Below, in pieces: positions 28,501 to 40,844 of a DNA stretch of 64,000 bases. Every line of letters starts with the position of its first letter. Positions within the stretch are counted from its first letter, which is position 1. A program made the translations under genes and the position numbers. The notes under the pieces were generated by a model that saw only the letters and a program-made list of their open reading frames with translations, searched no databases and was not told where the DNA came from. Origin of the DNA: Diplosphaera chodatii (lineage: Eukaryota > Chlorophyta > Trebouxiophyceae > Prasiolales > Stichococcaceae); contig JAALGY010000008.1 of NCBI GenBank assembly GCA_032358165.1, forward strand, positions 806,001 through 870,000. Reading direction: 5' to 3'.

Positions 28501-29885
28501 GTCCTGCGCTGACTTGCACAACCCGTGCTCCATTCAGGCGTGATGCAGTGCCAGACTGCGAGCCCCCCATCAAGGCGAGATCAGCCTGGCGCTGCGGCTT
28601 GACTCAGCACTGGATGGGTGGGCGAGGCCGCCGCTCGTCTGAAACTGTGCCTTGCACCGCAGGCGCCGCCGCCAAAGGCGGTGTACCTCCTGGGCGCAGA
28701 CGACTACGAGGAGGCAGACGTGCCGGCAGACGCCTTTGTGATCTACCAGGTGCGCTCCGTCGTCAGGCAACCTGCTGGTGCTGCAAGCACCGCCAACCAT
28801 GTTGTGAGTCCAGGTCTGCGACCATGCTGCTGGACAGCGTGTACGGTGTACACACCGCTCATCAGCGCACACCCCGCGCTGCTGCAGGGCCACCACGGCG
28901 ACCGGGGGGCGATCCGCGCGGATGTGGTGCTGCCGGGCGGCGCATACACTGAGAAGTCGGGCACCTACGTCAACTTCGAGGGTCGCACCCAGATCACCCG
29001 GGTGCGGCACTCTGTACTTGGTTTGCTGCATTGTCGCTGCTGCCGATGTGCCTGCAGCGGCAGCAGCGGCAGCCAGCAGCACGTGTGGGACGGGTGTTGG
29101 CTGCGTCGCACGGTCTCAACCTGGTCACCTTGACATGGGCCCCTGTGCTGCTGACACCCTCCACCACAACTGTCTGCAGAGAGCAGTGCCGGTGCCGGGG
29201 GATGCGCGCGACGACTGGAAGATCGTGCGCGCAACGTCGGAGATCCTGGGCAAGCCGCTGCCCTACAACACACTGGAGGTGGACTCTCACTGCGACTGCC
29301 AGCATGCCAACAGCACTGTGCTATCCCTGTGCCGAGTGCTGCAGTTCAACGAGGCTCTCTGTGCAATGCGCTTGCAGTGCAGGTCGATGTCCTGTACAGC
29401 TGCATTAGACGCTCATGGAACTTTGGTTGTTTGGCGTTCAGGCGGTGCGGGGGCGTCTGGCAGACGTGGCGCCGCACCTGGGGCAGCATGACACCGTGCA
29501 GCACCCGCTGTGGCTCAATGGCGAGTACTTCAAGGTGCGATTTGCTGGCTCATGCGTGCAGATGCCTGTGCGTGCCTGCACCTGCACTGTGTGCGGATGT
29601 GCGACACATCCACTGGGTCCTTTCGATTCCAACTTCACGTGTAGCCTGCATGAAGCTGGCATGTGCCCTGCCTCATGCACATCGAGATTTTGCAAGCACG
29701 AGTATTCCTCCGCCCTTGCTCTGCAGGCCTTTGCGTCGGGCGCACAGCAGCAGGCAGAGGCAGACGCGGCGCCCTTTGCCACGTCCATTGACAACTACTA
29801 CCAGACGGACGCCATCAGCCGCGCCTCCTCCACCATGGCCAAGTGCACCCTGGCCAAGGCCAACTCAGCGCACGCAGCGCAATGA
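25558..29885 (+). CDS. NDUFS1: NADH:ubiquinone oxidoreductase 75-kDa Fe-S subunit, mitochondrial
   Basis: This is the iron-sulfur subunit of the complex I electron-input module in the mitochondrial matrix. Fifteen exons give 721 aa (human 727): 25558-25775, 26012-26189, 26322-26441, 26567-26654, 26780-27015, 27134-27250, 27384-27524, 27674-27852, 28008-28215, 28356-28484, 28663-28749, 28888-29001, 29180-29278, 29442-29534, 29727-29885. An Arg/Ser/Ala-rich presequence ([19 protein letters not shown]) precedes a ferredoxin-like domain whose cysteines include [30 protein letters not shown] and [11 protein letters not shown] bind 4Fe-4S clusters. [35 protein letters not shown] and [17 protein letters not shown] follow in family order. 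Intron 9 has a GC donor (AAGCAG|GCACGC). ATG 25558 opens the presequence. Confidence 0.95.
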
Positions 29886-30581
29886 CGTCGCCGGCAGTCC
29901 GCAGCACGTGGGGTGACCCGGCGGGGTGGCTGGCACTGCACATGCAACAGGGCAGCTGCAGTTGCAGTTGCAGTTCCCATGGGCTGCGGCTTGGGGCGCA
30001 GCTGCAACAACTTCGGCACTGTGCTAGTGTGACTAGCTCCTGAGATTGAGTTTGGCTTGGGAATGCGTGGCACGGTCAACAGCTGAGAGACTGCCACCCG
30101 GCTTCATATGCCAATGGCGGGCAGCTGACCAGCCGCAGCATTACATGTGTATGTCTTGTTTGAAAGTCTGGCGTGGTGCTGTATGCAGCTGGTTTACAGG
30201 GCATTAGGATGCATCTCATATCTCATGTTGTAAGGCTGGCTTCAGAAAACTGATAGCCAACATTTATAATTCGTGGCTCCCCGCCGCATCCACCCTGTGG
30301 GCATCGCGACAGCTTCTGTGGACCGAGACATGTCTACAACGCTGTACGAGCACTGCTTGCGGACACGTTGGATCCGAGGTCTCCACTAAATCTGTAGAGT
30401 TTGATGACCCATACGCAGAAGCCTGAAAATGGCCTCCACGCTCAGATGATATAGTCTGCCATGTGGCCTCAAATCAGGCTTGCAAAAATCATTCCGAAGA
30501 GTCAAGCAGTGCTCCGTGGTCGGTCATGCTGCTGTAGCACAGAGTTCCGTCCTTGATAGCAGGCTGACCGCCAGCTGCCTG
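29886..30581. other. Convergent 3' region with two TGTAA signals
   Basis: About 0.7 kb between stops of NDUFS1 (plus) and the lumen-protein gene (minus). TGTAA, the usual chlorophyte polyadenylation signal, occurs on plus at 30229-30233 (~344 bp after the NDUFS1 stop) and on minus at 30194-30198 (~384 bp after the other stop). If both are used, the 3' ends overlap. No gene is seen. Confidence 0.4.
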
Positions 30582-31738
30582 TCACTGCAGCCGCCCGGTC
30601 GTCTTGTTTGCAGCGCTGCCATAGCCTGCAGCACGGCTGCGGATGCCCGCCATAAGCTTTTCGGAGTCGGCTGCACGCTCTGCATTGCTGCGGTCCACCT
30701 GACCATTGCAGCAGTGAACACTCTAAGTCAAATCACAGCAACAGCAGCCTGTGAAGGCTGCAGAGCAAATGCTCTTGGCTCTTAGGGGCGCAAGACAAGG
30801 ATCCTCCTCCTCTGCAACCTGCTTTGCCCTTCTCATAGGACCGCTTGACATCCTCACATCGCCAAGTAGCTCACCTCGGCATTGGCCGCCCGGACTTCAG
30901 GATCAGCCTCCTTGTCCTGCGATGAGGCACCGCCTGCCAGCGCTTCCGTGCGTCTGCACAGCAGTGCACCGGTTGAATAGAGACAAAGGGAGCACAGCCC
31001 GCTGGTGGTGAAGCGGTGCAGTTGAAAGCTGTCCACGAGGGCCTGATTGTAGATGGCATGACTCAGGATATCGGCACCCATCCATCTGCAAGCAAGCGGT
31101 CTGCAACCAACCGCTTCAGCAGCGCCTCCTTCCGCCGCGAGCTTTGGAGCTTCCTCTTCTCGATAGCGTTCATGTATTTCTGTGTGGCACGGAGAATATG
31201 GTGTCAGTATCTATGACGCTGATATGTGTCCGATGCCATGTCTGCACAGCACCGCATCTCACCTCGCTGAGCTCATCGTCGGCTCCACTGCCTCCTGGCA
31301 TGCCCTGTAGCAGCACAACATGAAGCTTGTCGGAGCTGTGCAACACTTCCATCTGACGTGGCACACATCTGAAACTGATGCTACCTTCATCCTCAACCCA
31401 GCCGCTTCCGCTGCATTTGCAGTGATCAGGGCACCAGTCGCCACCAGGACAGCACCGAACGCACGGCGTGTCACTGGCATCTGAGCGTCCTGCACGCGGA
31501 AGTGCTGCGGTGATCTGCTTGACATTGCAGGCCGATTCTGGCATGTCAGCGGCAGGTCAAATGCAACATGCGTGGCGGATGCACACACGGATCTGAGTCT
31601 CACCTGCGATGCACCATCAGCAGCATGTGCACGCACGGAGAAGCAGTGCCGAGTGGCAGTGTTGTAGCGTTTCTGACACTGAGGTCGTGGCACGAAAGGC
31701 TGCACGATCACCACCGGGCGCAGCGCTGCGACATGCAT
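30582..31738 (-). CDS. Predicted thylakoid-lumen protein, unknown function
   Basis: Six exons, all phase 0, give 180 aa: 31738-31604, 31489-31385, 31304-31263, 31179-31078, 30916-30875, 30698-30582. The N-terminus has a two-part targeting layout. Residues 1-45 are basic/Ser/Thr-rich with no acids before ~41, ending HCFSVRAHAADGASQ, like a chloroplast transit peptide. Then comes a twin-Arg lumen signal: TRRAFGAVLVATGALITANA with an AEA-type cleavage site. The mature part is short, hydrophilic and charged: GMPGGSGADDELSE, IEKRKLQSSRRKEALLKRL, DPEVRAANAE, SNAERAADSEKLMAG, ending TTGRLQ. I recognise no family; small photosystem-associated lumen proteins have this size and targeting, but none matched. 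The 14-codon exons are well supported by phase. Confidence 0.7.
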
Positions 31739-32199
31739 GTTGCAACAACCCGACTGCGAGATCAGGGCCTGCAACTGCGATCCCTGGCCGGCTATCGCTG
31801 GGTGTTCACAAGGCAAAGCAGATGGTGGCGGTGAGTAAAGCCGTGGGATGAGCCAGCAAGCTGAGATACTGAAGCCGAGAATGGTGTCAGGACCCCCTGC
31901 AGCGCCCTGGGACTGCCGCTCCTTCGGGAGCAAGTCACGGGTCATTGGCGAGGCTGCGACTATGTATGTCGTGTGGCAAGTGTGTCCATCATACTCCCTG
32001 ACGCCGTGCTGTAAGCAGGTCGGCCTGCTGCGGCGCCCCTTGCAGGTCAAGTTGTGAGCAGGGCATCCAGCCTGTACTGCTGCACAGCTCGTCATGCAGC
32101 GGTGAAGTGCAGGCAGCTGTGTGCACTGGGCGATTTGAGAGGACAGCGATGGTGATGAGACGCGGCTGATGCCCCCGTCCTGGCTCTTGTCGACACAAG
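31739..32199. promoter_or_regulatory. Divergent promoter region, lumen protein / F-box gene
   Basis: About 460 bp separate the two start codons, so both promoters lie here. No clear TATA box was seen. A long open minus frame crosses it but has no conserved content. Confidence 0.4.
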
Positions 32200-35100
32200 A
32201 TGCCAAGCAGTACAGCGGGCGCCATGTCCATTAACATTACCGCACTGGAGGACGACACCTTGCGGCTGGTCCTGAGCCTCATGGTACATCAAGGATGCGT
32301 CAGCCTGACCCTCGACCGAGCCTCACGTCTGGATGTTGTCAAATACATAGCTGACCGCCCAAACCTGATGCTCGGCGTGGCAGCATGGCCCAGTTGTGCC
32401 CAGATGTTGGTGTGTGTGTCTGCAGGACGTGAGCGACCGCTGCCGAGCGTCCTGCGTCTGCAAGAGGTAGGGCACGGTCAGCAATCGGTGCCGCAGAGGG
32501 CCATCAGCTGTAAGCGTGTTGAACTGGATGACTTACTGCAGTCGGTGCATGGTGCAGGTGGAAGCGCCTGCTGCAGGATGTGCCGGACATGCGGCTGGAC
32601 CTGAAGCTGGACGACGTGAAGCCGCGCCTCTTTCCGGGCTTTGAGGACTGGCTGCTGCACCGCATCCGCGGGCCCCTGGTGAGGAACGCCAGGCACTGCA
32701 TGTCTGAAGTTGCGCTCATGAGTTTGCATGCCCACCACAAGTTCTGCATACACCCCCGCATCTCACAGCAACAATTCATGACATTGTATAGAGACCCGGG
32801 ATGCTCACGCTGCACCTCAGGCGCGGGAGCTGATGTCGCTGCGGCTGGGCATCACGTGCGACGGCTTTGCGGCGCACCAGCTGCGGGTGTGCGAGGCGCT
32901 CGGCGCCTGCACCCGCCTCACCGAGCTCAAGGTGCGGCGCCGCTTGAGAGACCATACCTCCAGAACAACTTGGCATCCGAGGATATTAGACTCGGAGGTG
33001 TCGTGCCGAATCAAGGCCACAGCCAATTCTGGGAGCTGGTGACGCACTCGTAACAATGCGATGCCACTGTGCTCTGCTGCAGCTTCGGTCGACGACGCGG
33101 TACTCGGAGTTTGACTGGGGCGGCATGGCGGCGCTGCCAGAGTCGCTGCAGAAGTTGGAGGTCCGCCACTTCAACCTGCCCTTCCAGATCAACGAGCACG
33201 GTGAGCGTCTGCTACCCCCCGCACCAAGCCTCCAGATGGTGCATAGCCGCCGGGCAGCCATGGCTGGTGATTTGCCTTGGCATGCACACAAGGGGTCTGT
33301 GGTGCACTTTCCCGAGGAGATGCTTTTCAAGGCTTTACAGTGGCGAATCATGCAAGGGCGACGGACGAAGGTCAGACGCCCGATATCATGATGCGGTGCG
33401 CCCGCAGGGGAGCGGGAGGTGACGCTGCACGGGCTGGACCGGCTGACGGAGCTGCGGCGGCTGCGCATCAGCTGCATGCCCGCCCCCAGCCCCGGCTTCG
33501 CCTCCGATGCCCTGTGGCGCATCGTCGTGCCCACCTCCCTGATGCAGCTCAGGTGTGATCTTGGGTGTGTTGTTCCACCTGATGAGGTGCAGCGCCGCGC
33601 ATCTGTGTGCACCCCACACTGTGGGCAATGCCATCTTGTGCCTCATGAGTGGGAATGCTGTCTGACTTTTGCATGCCCAAGCCTCAGCTCATCCCAATGC
33701 TGGTCGTTTTATGGCAGCCCTTCCAGCTCGGCCACAAATTGTTGCAATGCCACAGGAAGCTGCAGTTCCTGGACCTATCAGCGGCATTTGGCGAGTTTCG
33801 GTCCGACTTTGGGCTGCCGCCCAGCCTCAGCAGCCTGACCGCCCTCACTGAGATGCGCATCAAGGTGCGAACGCACCTAGCGAGCTGTGTTGGATGACCA
33901 GTGCTGCCTTCTGCGATGTGGGATGTGGAGGATGTCTGTGGAAAACACACGCCCTGTGATCCTAAGCTCGCGTGAACCACACATGGGCAGGTGAACAACA
34001 TGACGGCGGCGAGCATGGCGGCGGTGGCGCACCTGCGTGCTCTGCAGAGCTTCCGCCTGCAGGCGAGCAGCAGCTGCACACGATGGCTTTACATGTTTCA
34101 TCAACGCTGCGACCTGACATGCGGCAGTTCGGCAGTGGCAGCATCCCGCAGCATCCCAGTTGGCATGCCGGCCTCCCTGCAACCAGCGGGACTGGCTGTG
34201 AGCAGGTGGGGCCGCCGTGCCTGCCGCTGGCGCTGGGGCCTCTGTCGCGCGCCCCCGCCCTGCACACGCTGTCCATCGCCTTCGACATGCGGGCGCGCGG
34301 CATCAACCCAGACCAGGCGTGTCAATTGTCTGCGTTGCGGTTCTGATGGAGCTGCCAGCTCAAGCTCTACCTTCGGTTACGGTGTCCCAGGGTGCCTGCC
34401 GTCACCACATGCGTGGGTGCTGGGAATGAACCGTCGCATGACCCTGGAGGAAAGCATCACGTGTGTTCACCCAAGCTGCAAGTGGTGCGGGGTGCAGGTG
34501 CCGCCGGGGACGCAGGTGCCGGTGATGTTCGACATCAGCCACCTGCCGCAGGTGCGGTCCGGCGGGCTCTGCCTTCCAGCTTGCTGCGGGTATTGCTGCA
34601 TGTGTAACGGAGACAACGCCCCCACCAGCGACAGCCTGCTGTGTCATGCTGCAGATCCAGAACCTGCGGCTCATGATCTTCCCCGACAACCCGCAGCAGC
34701 CCAGCAACAAGTTCCAGGTATCTCTGCCGGTCACCCTGGTACCGAGGCAGACTGCAGCAATGTCCGATCTACCCCACTTCGTGCTTATCACTGTAAGAGA
34801 TTGCTACCACGACAACCTTGATGTGTCCTATCCTTTCTTGCCATGCAGGTGCACCTCGTGGCGGGCGATCCAGCGGCGCTGCTGGGGCACCGGCTGCAGC
34901 TGCTGGACCTGCGCCTCGCCAACGCCACGGCTGTCCTGTCTCTGGAGGTGCATGCAGATGGGATTGCCAACAGAAGACAAGCACACCATGGGAGCTGGTC
35001 TCTGCATCAGCCGTTTGTCAGGACCAGCTCCCTGTGACGGCCGAAGCTCACAGTTTTTGACTGTCAGTGGCTCACAGCAGCCCGCTCCTACTCAAGTTGC

Positions 35101-35983
35101 TGATAGCATTGCTGGCCAGTACGACAGCAGCTGACAGGCTGACTATTGCGGCTGCAGCTGATGATCCGGTTGATGCAGCTGCGGCAGCTGCGGGTGCAGA
35201 CGGGGGTGCTGGACCTGCAGCCGCCGCACAACGAGGCCGGCACGCCCTGCTACCGGGGCGCTGCAGGTGACGGTGCATCCTGCTTTGCTTGCTTGTGTCA
35301 TGCAAGTCGGAGGCTCATCGCCATTGGCTGAACGAGTGGTCCAACTATGGGTGCAGGGCAGATGCACACCTGGATCAACCGCCTCACGGTGCGAGCACCC
35401 GACGCCCTTGCTGCTTGCAAAGCTTGGGCACACAGCCTGTGCTCGCCTCAACGTGCATGAAAGAAGCGGCGTCCAGATATTGACACTCTGCTTGCAGGGC
35501 CTCCATATGCGGTGTGACCGAGCAACGAGCAAGACATGCACAGCACTTCAGGTGCGTGGTCGGAGTTGCTGTGCAGCTTCCCAGTGACAGTCACCATGAG
35601 CTGTGGACTATGCCCTGTGCATAGAGTGAACACCGCCGTGCTAGACATGACTGCGATGCAGCCACAACTGGAACATTGTCGCCGCAGGCGTTTGAAATGC
35701 TGGATGCCAGCTGCATCTATGACTGCCGTGCAGTCGCGGAAGCCGAGGCAGCGGCCGCATTTGGCGACCCACCGCAGGTCCGCTTGCCTATTGCCTTGCC
35801 AATGGGACCCCTGATTAGCTGCATTTGACCCCGGAGTATCATGCGCGGTACTTGACCCTCTATGAAGTCTCAGCCACATGATTCCTCTGCCTGCAGTCGT
35901 TGCATGCGGCGCGGGAGCAGCAGCACCTGTGGAAGGGCGATGTCAACACCGCAAGCATAGCCATCTGGGGTCTGGAGGCATGA
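32200..35983 (+). CDS. F-box / leucine-rich-repeat-like protein
   Basis: Sixteen exons give 481 aa (473 from the second ATG at 32224): 32200-32283, 32426-32466, 32558-32678, 32821-32931, 33083-33200, 33408-33552, 33756-33864, 33991-34062, 34206-34316, 34498-34551, 34655-34717, 34849-34947, 35158-35266, 35357-35388, 35688-35777, 35897-35983. The N-terminus ITALEDDTLRLVLSLMDVSD plus CRASCVCKRWKRLLQD is a good F-box, which recruits Skp1 in SCF ubiquitin ligases. The body holds irregular Leu-rich repeats (LGACTRLTELK, LDRLTELRRLRI, LRKLQFLDLSAAFG, LTALTEMRI, LRALQSFRL) typical of substrate-binding LRRs. Two successive introns (after 34062 and 34316) have GC donors with CAG|GCG. The mini-exon 35357-35388 is supported by phase. 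Substrate unknown. Confidence 0.8.
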
Positions 35984-36302
35984 GTAGATCACTCCGCAGT
36001 TGGTGCCATTGAAGTGGGTTGATTCGACTTGGCGGCTCTAGTGCAAGTGGTGGTGCGGCAGCCGGGACTAGCATCCTTATGGCCTCTCAGTATACTGCTA
36101 CACCTCGCTGAACAGCTTGTTGTCAAGAGTGTGGTGCAATTTATCATCACCACATACAACGTCACAATGTTGCTTGACATCACAGTCCTGCACGCAACGC
36201 AGCGCTCAGTTCAGCAAAAGTAGACAGGAGCTAGGCATGCCACACCAGCAGCTCCAGCCCTCCGCCAAAGGGTTCTGATGTACAAGTGCCCACTCAGCAG
36301 TC
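35984..36302. other. Convergent 3' region
   Basis: About 320 bp between stops of the F-box gene (plus) and MscS-like gene (minus). AT-richer, without coding signal. Confidence 0.4.
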
Positions 36303-39300
36303 TCATTGCCCGTAGCCATACTGCGCAGTGCTCTCCCTGGAGTCCAACTGCCCATTCGTGCTCTTGTTGGGCGCAAAGAAGTTCTCGTCTGCCTCGACGG
36401 TGACCTGCATGCCATGAAAGGCGTGTTGAGCATCTGCCATGACAATTGTATGCTGCAGACACACAGGTCTCGGCAGCAGCATGTCACTGCAAGCGCATAG
36501 CCTGTAGTGAGATTACTGTACGCAGCAGGGAATCACCTGCACAGGGTAGGACAGTGCAGCCCCCAGCTCCTGGATCTCGTGGCACAGCTGGATGAGCAAC
36601 CGCGTGCGGAAGCCGCCAAAGCCGCGAGATCCAGGCGGCGTCGTGTGCATCTGCAGATAAGAGACCTGACACCATGGGTCGTAGTGCAGTCACTCCTACC
36701 TCTTTCGCAGAGGTGAAGGGCTTGGCATATCAGAGTTGGCAGGTGTCATGTGTGAGAGGTGGGAAAGCTGGTGTGGAGTGCTGTAGCAGGGCCAGTGCAA
36801 CGCAGCTGCACAATGCTGCATTTTCATGCGCTGATGTTCCAAACTGGAAGCTACCCACGTGGAGGCAGATGTTGATGGAGTGGTTCTCCAGCGACTGCAC
36901 GCCCACAAAGTAGGGCAGCGCGGTGTCCACCTCGTTGTTGTTGACCAGCACCCGGCGGAAGGCGTCCATCAGTTGTTCCATCTTGGGGAAGTCCTGCGGT
37001 CAGATTGCACATTCGCCGTTCGCAGAGCATGCACGCAACATCGCCGTGGTTCGGCATGACATCTCCTGCGTGCATCATTCAGGCTTCAGCCTGCTACATT
37101 TTTTCACCTGGACGGACTGCGGCTCCAGAGCCGGTATTCCCATTCTGCTGGACAGCGCACACAGCGGTGCACAGCGCTGAGTATGAGGCAGCCTGCTGTA
37201 CCTGGAAGCGCATGGGCAGGGTGAGGCTGTAGGCGCGCGGCTTATTGAAGGTCTGCATCACGCGGCTGTGGCCCACGCGCGACTCGTTGACGATCACCAT
37301 GTCCGACAGCATCTGCATGGGGCAGTGGAGGTGTGCTGAAAGGCAAGACCTCGAGTCACTGGACATGAAAGCGCGTTTCTGGAAAAACCTTCAGGCGTCG
37401 ATCCTGGTCCACACCTTGTTGGGCATGGTGATGGGCAGCTCGGCGTCGGAGCGAAGGATGGTGCGCATCGGGTCGACCCGCTCCACCGTGCCGGTGATGA
37501 CGCGGCCGCCGCCCGACGTCAGGATCTCCACGCGGTCGCCCACGACGAAGGGCTGGCTCAAAAACTGCATGCAGCACAGTTTCGCTCGTGACACAGTGCA
37601 GATAAGGCAAACTGTGCAACCTGCTGCAGCAGTGCGCAGCAGATCACAGGTTGGAGCAGTGTATGCAGGCAGCAACAGCTGCCCTCATCTGACAGCTGGT
37701 GCACTGCATGCGACTCGGAAAACCCCACCAGGTTGATGCCGGAGATCATGTTGGCCATGACGCTCTGTGCCGACAGGCCGACGATGACGCCAGACACGCC
37801 GCCGACAGTGAGCAGCGGCTGGATGTTGACGCCAACCACGTGCATCGAGCTCAGCACGCCCGCCAGCACCACCAGCCACGACACCAGCCCGCTGCAAGCT
37901 CAGTCCAGTAAAGGTATTGAGATGCGGAGTCAACAAGTTAAACGTCGTCCTATCACCTCAAGCACATCCATGGTGCTTGAGTCTCGATCAGAACATGCAG
38001 CCTTGCCCTGCATGCGTCCATGTGCTCACTGCAGAACTGTAAGGGTGTTGGCATGCCACGCGCACCTGAAGGGGAGGACAACACGCTCCAGGGTGGCCGC
38101 TGCGCTGCGAGACTTCTGCAAGCCAGAATGGAGCCAAAACTCAGCAGCCCTGACGCGGCCGAGCTCAGCAGCATGCGTGGGCAGACATGCAGATGAACAC
38201 CTCTGGCAATGGTAGCACTCTGCAGACGTGCCTTGCCGTGGAGCTTGGCCTGCGAGCGCAGGCTGCGCTGCATCACGATCTGCACCACACGGTCCTTGAA
38301 CCGCAGCAGCACCCAGACCCTGTATACAGAAGCGCGACGCTGGCCAAGACCGGTTTACAGCTAGGCCGCCAGCGCAGTCATGGTCAGCAGCAGTTTTGAC
38401 CATCACGAGGACATAGCACATGCACCAAGCATGCGCGGCAGCAAGAGGCTCACGCAAGGGCGATGATGGCCAGCTCATCGATCTCCTCGATCAGCTTGTC
38501 CGCCGCCTGCAGCAGGTGGATCCCGGTCTCCACCGCCTGATCTGTTTGGCAGCACCGGAGCAGCTTCAGGCAAAATCCGATCGGAGTGTGCACGAGATGT
38601 TGCGGATCTCAGCATGGGCATAGCGACAGGGCAATGCACAATCATCTACAGCTACATATACTGACACCAAACAGCGCTCACGTTGGATCTCCGACAGAAA
38701 ATTGTGGGTGAGCTGCCACTGCAGGATGGCGCGCATGTACGACTCCACCTCCTTGATGGAGTATGCGACCGCCACGACTGGGATGAACAGGGCCGCCGGC
38801 CTGCATGTTTGGGGAGGCACATCACGCAACAGCTTAGGCTTGACGAAAGCAGAGCATGCATATGAGCCGCATGTGCCATCAAAGCAGGATGCACGACCAG
38901 CTGCAAGGTCTGGTGGCACAACCCGTGTCAAGCACACCTGCGGAGCGCCACGACGAAGGCATCGAGGCCGCTCTTGAACAGGCCCCGCTGCTGCTCAAAC
39001 ACATTCTCGTCCCAGTCCTCCTCAGAGGAGGACATGGACATGGTCCACTCCAGATCCTGCGGATTTCCAATCAGAACTCTGATGATGAAGTGTGACATGG
39101 ACCAGCATGACATGCAATTCACGTGACGCCATAAGCAAGCTGTTCAGATTTGCAGCAGATGTGATAGACCATGGCTCCTCATCATCTGCCGGAGGAAGGC
39201 ACCTCGCCGGCGTCGCTGCGGTCGGCCGCCTGGTGCAGCACCCGCGAGATGGCCATGGCGGCGCACGTCGCCGCTGCCGCCGACCCCAGGCACCGCAGCC

Positions 39301-39849
39301 CCAGCAGCCACAGCGGCGTGTTGGCCGCCGTCACCGCGGCCGCCAGGCTGTCTGTCGCTGCCTTGGCCGCCCGGCCGCTTGCTGCAATCGCGCCCGCTGA
39401 CACAACTCGCGAGCTCGTGCGGGACGCCTGCAAAGCAAGATGAAAGGGCATCAGGTGCGGGCGATCAGGCGCACGCTTGAACCAAGATGTCACTCGACAG
39501 ACGTGCGAGCTGCAGGCAGCGCTAGGTCATTGCCAAACCCATTCTCTGTACCACTTCGGCCTCAACACGCTGTTTGGACAGCGCGCCTGAACGTGACGTC
39601 TACAGCTCACGTTGTGCGACATGCACGCATGGTGCATTGACATGATGCACGCAATTGCATTGGCACCTGCTCATTCCGATCCCAGATCGCGGAAATGCTT
39701 GGAGGCGCGGCGCGCCTGTGACACCGCCTCACATGCCTAGCTGGCTTATATGTGACCAAGCGGCTGCCCAGCTGCGCTTGACGGAGTGCTGCGCTTCCTA
39801 CAACTGCACGGTGAAGCGAACAGCCTGGTGCTTTGTGTAGCGAAACCAT
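36303..39849 (-). CDS. MscS-like mechanosensitive ion channel, probably plastidic
   Basis: Thirteen exons give 529 aa: 39849-39733, 39427-39203, 39056-38938, 38800-38668, 38536-38454, 38319-38232, 38115-38066, 37891-37729, 37564-37415, 37312-37202, 36993-36859, 36650-36537, 36404-36303. MscS channels open under membrane tension; plant plastid forms control organelle size. The N-terminus (MVSLHKAPGCSLHRAVVGSA) lacks acids and fits a transit peptide. Membrane segments include AALFIPVVAVAYSI and LVSWLVVLAGVLSS. The pore helix region is GVSGVIVGLSAQSVMANMIS. The beta domain follows: QPFVVGDRVEIL, GTVERVDPMRTILRSDAELP, ITMPNK. A soluble alpha/beta domain (FRRVLVNNNEVD) and a polar tail ending GYGQ close it. 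Intron 6 has a GC donor (GGCAAG|GCACGT), needed for phase. Confidence 0.88.
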
Positions 39850-39936
39850 GGGGCGCCGTGACGCGCGTGCTCAACGCATCGCTTGATTGACTGAGTTTGG
39901 ATCGACTGCGCTGAAACCCAGGGTACAACTGGCGGG

Positions 39937-40360
39937 ATGTCGCGACTGCACCCGCCCAGACATGAAGAGTCAAGGCAGCAGAGTCTCGATGCTCTTGAGC
40001 GCGCCAGAAGAGATGTGTCGGGCTGCCGTCAGCCTACTTTTATCGTCCAATATGCAGTGCTCGGTGCACTCCATAATAGGAATGCGCAGCTGGTTTCGCA
40101 AGGCTCCAGAACCGCTCCACCCCCCGCTGAGGAACTGCTCAACGCCCTGCTGACCTGGCACTGTGCCAGATCCCAAAGTATCAAAGCTGAGACACTTCAT
40201 CCAGGAGCACTTGCACAGTGCCATCCTGTCATGGTCGCAGGATGTGTATGCTGCTGTGGATGACTCATGCACAGGAATTGTGCTGTTGCGCGAGCCCTGT
40301 GAAGATGTGGTGTGCGCATCACATGTCAGTGTTTGGAACGCCCGGTCGCAAGAGGTCTGA
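39937..40360 (+). pseudogene. Coding-like stretch in two frames, possible frameshifted gene remnant
   Basis: From ATG 39937 one frame reads MSRLHPPRHEESRQQSLDAL and on to AEELLNALLTW (~40158). A second frame then continues VSKLRHFIQEHLHSAILSW to a stop at 40358-40360. Both parts look protein-like. No GT/GC donor joins them, so a frameshift or assembly error is possible. No family is recognised. Third-position GC is lower than in neighbouring genes, so this may be decayed or not a gene. Confidence 0.3.
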
Positions 40361-40844
40361 CTTGCTGGAGGGGTGCTGGCCACCAACAATGACACTACAG
40401 AGGAGAACATGGGCAGCGCGAAGCGCTGGCCGGTTGCAGATCTGATGCGGTGTGCCCGGCCGCAGCGCCTGCCGGCGCAGCCGCCGCGCGGCAGCGCCGC
40501 GCCAGTTTGTTGCCGCTACTGCAGCACCTGCTCTGTTTGTCTCATAAGGTTGGGCCTTCTCAAGCTGCTATAAGATGCCTGTTGCATGCGCTGATGCCAG
40601 GGCGCGCATGCCAGGCCTGAACAGCGGCCGCGCAGCGGCCGCCGCAGGCCAGGCCGCGAAGCGGCCTTGCCCCCCGGAGCCCGGAAGGCTCGTATATGGC
40701 CTCTAAACCCTAATGCCGTGGATTATTGAGAAAATGGTTGTCAGACGACATGTGTGGCAGGGTAGTGCACCTTTGCATCGAACATCGGCGCATTAACTTG
40801 CGCGTTTCCGAGTCTCTCTGGCCGCCCCCGTTGCTTCAAACAAA

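Noticed and set aside
40611..40700. GC-rich palindromic stretch (GCGGCCGC...) as a terminator or origin
   Set aside because: No stable defined stem with a functional context; consistent with local GC-rich low complexity.
40704..40713. AAACCCTAA as a sign of a telomere or subtelomere
   Set aside because: Single copy only, no tandem telomeric repeats, and genes lie on both sides.
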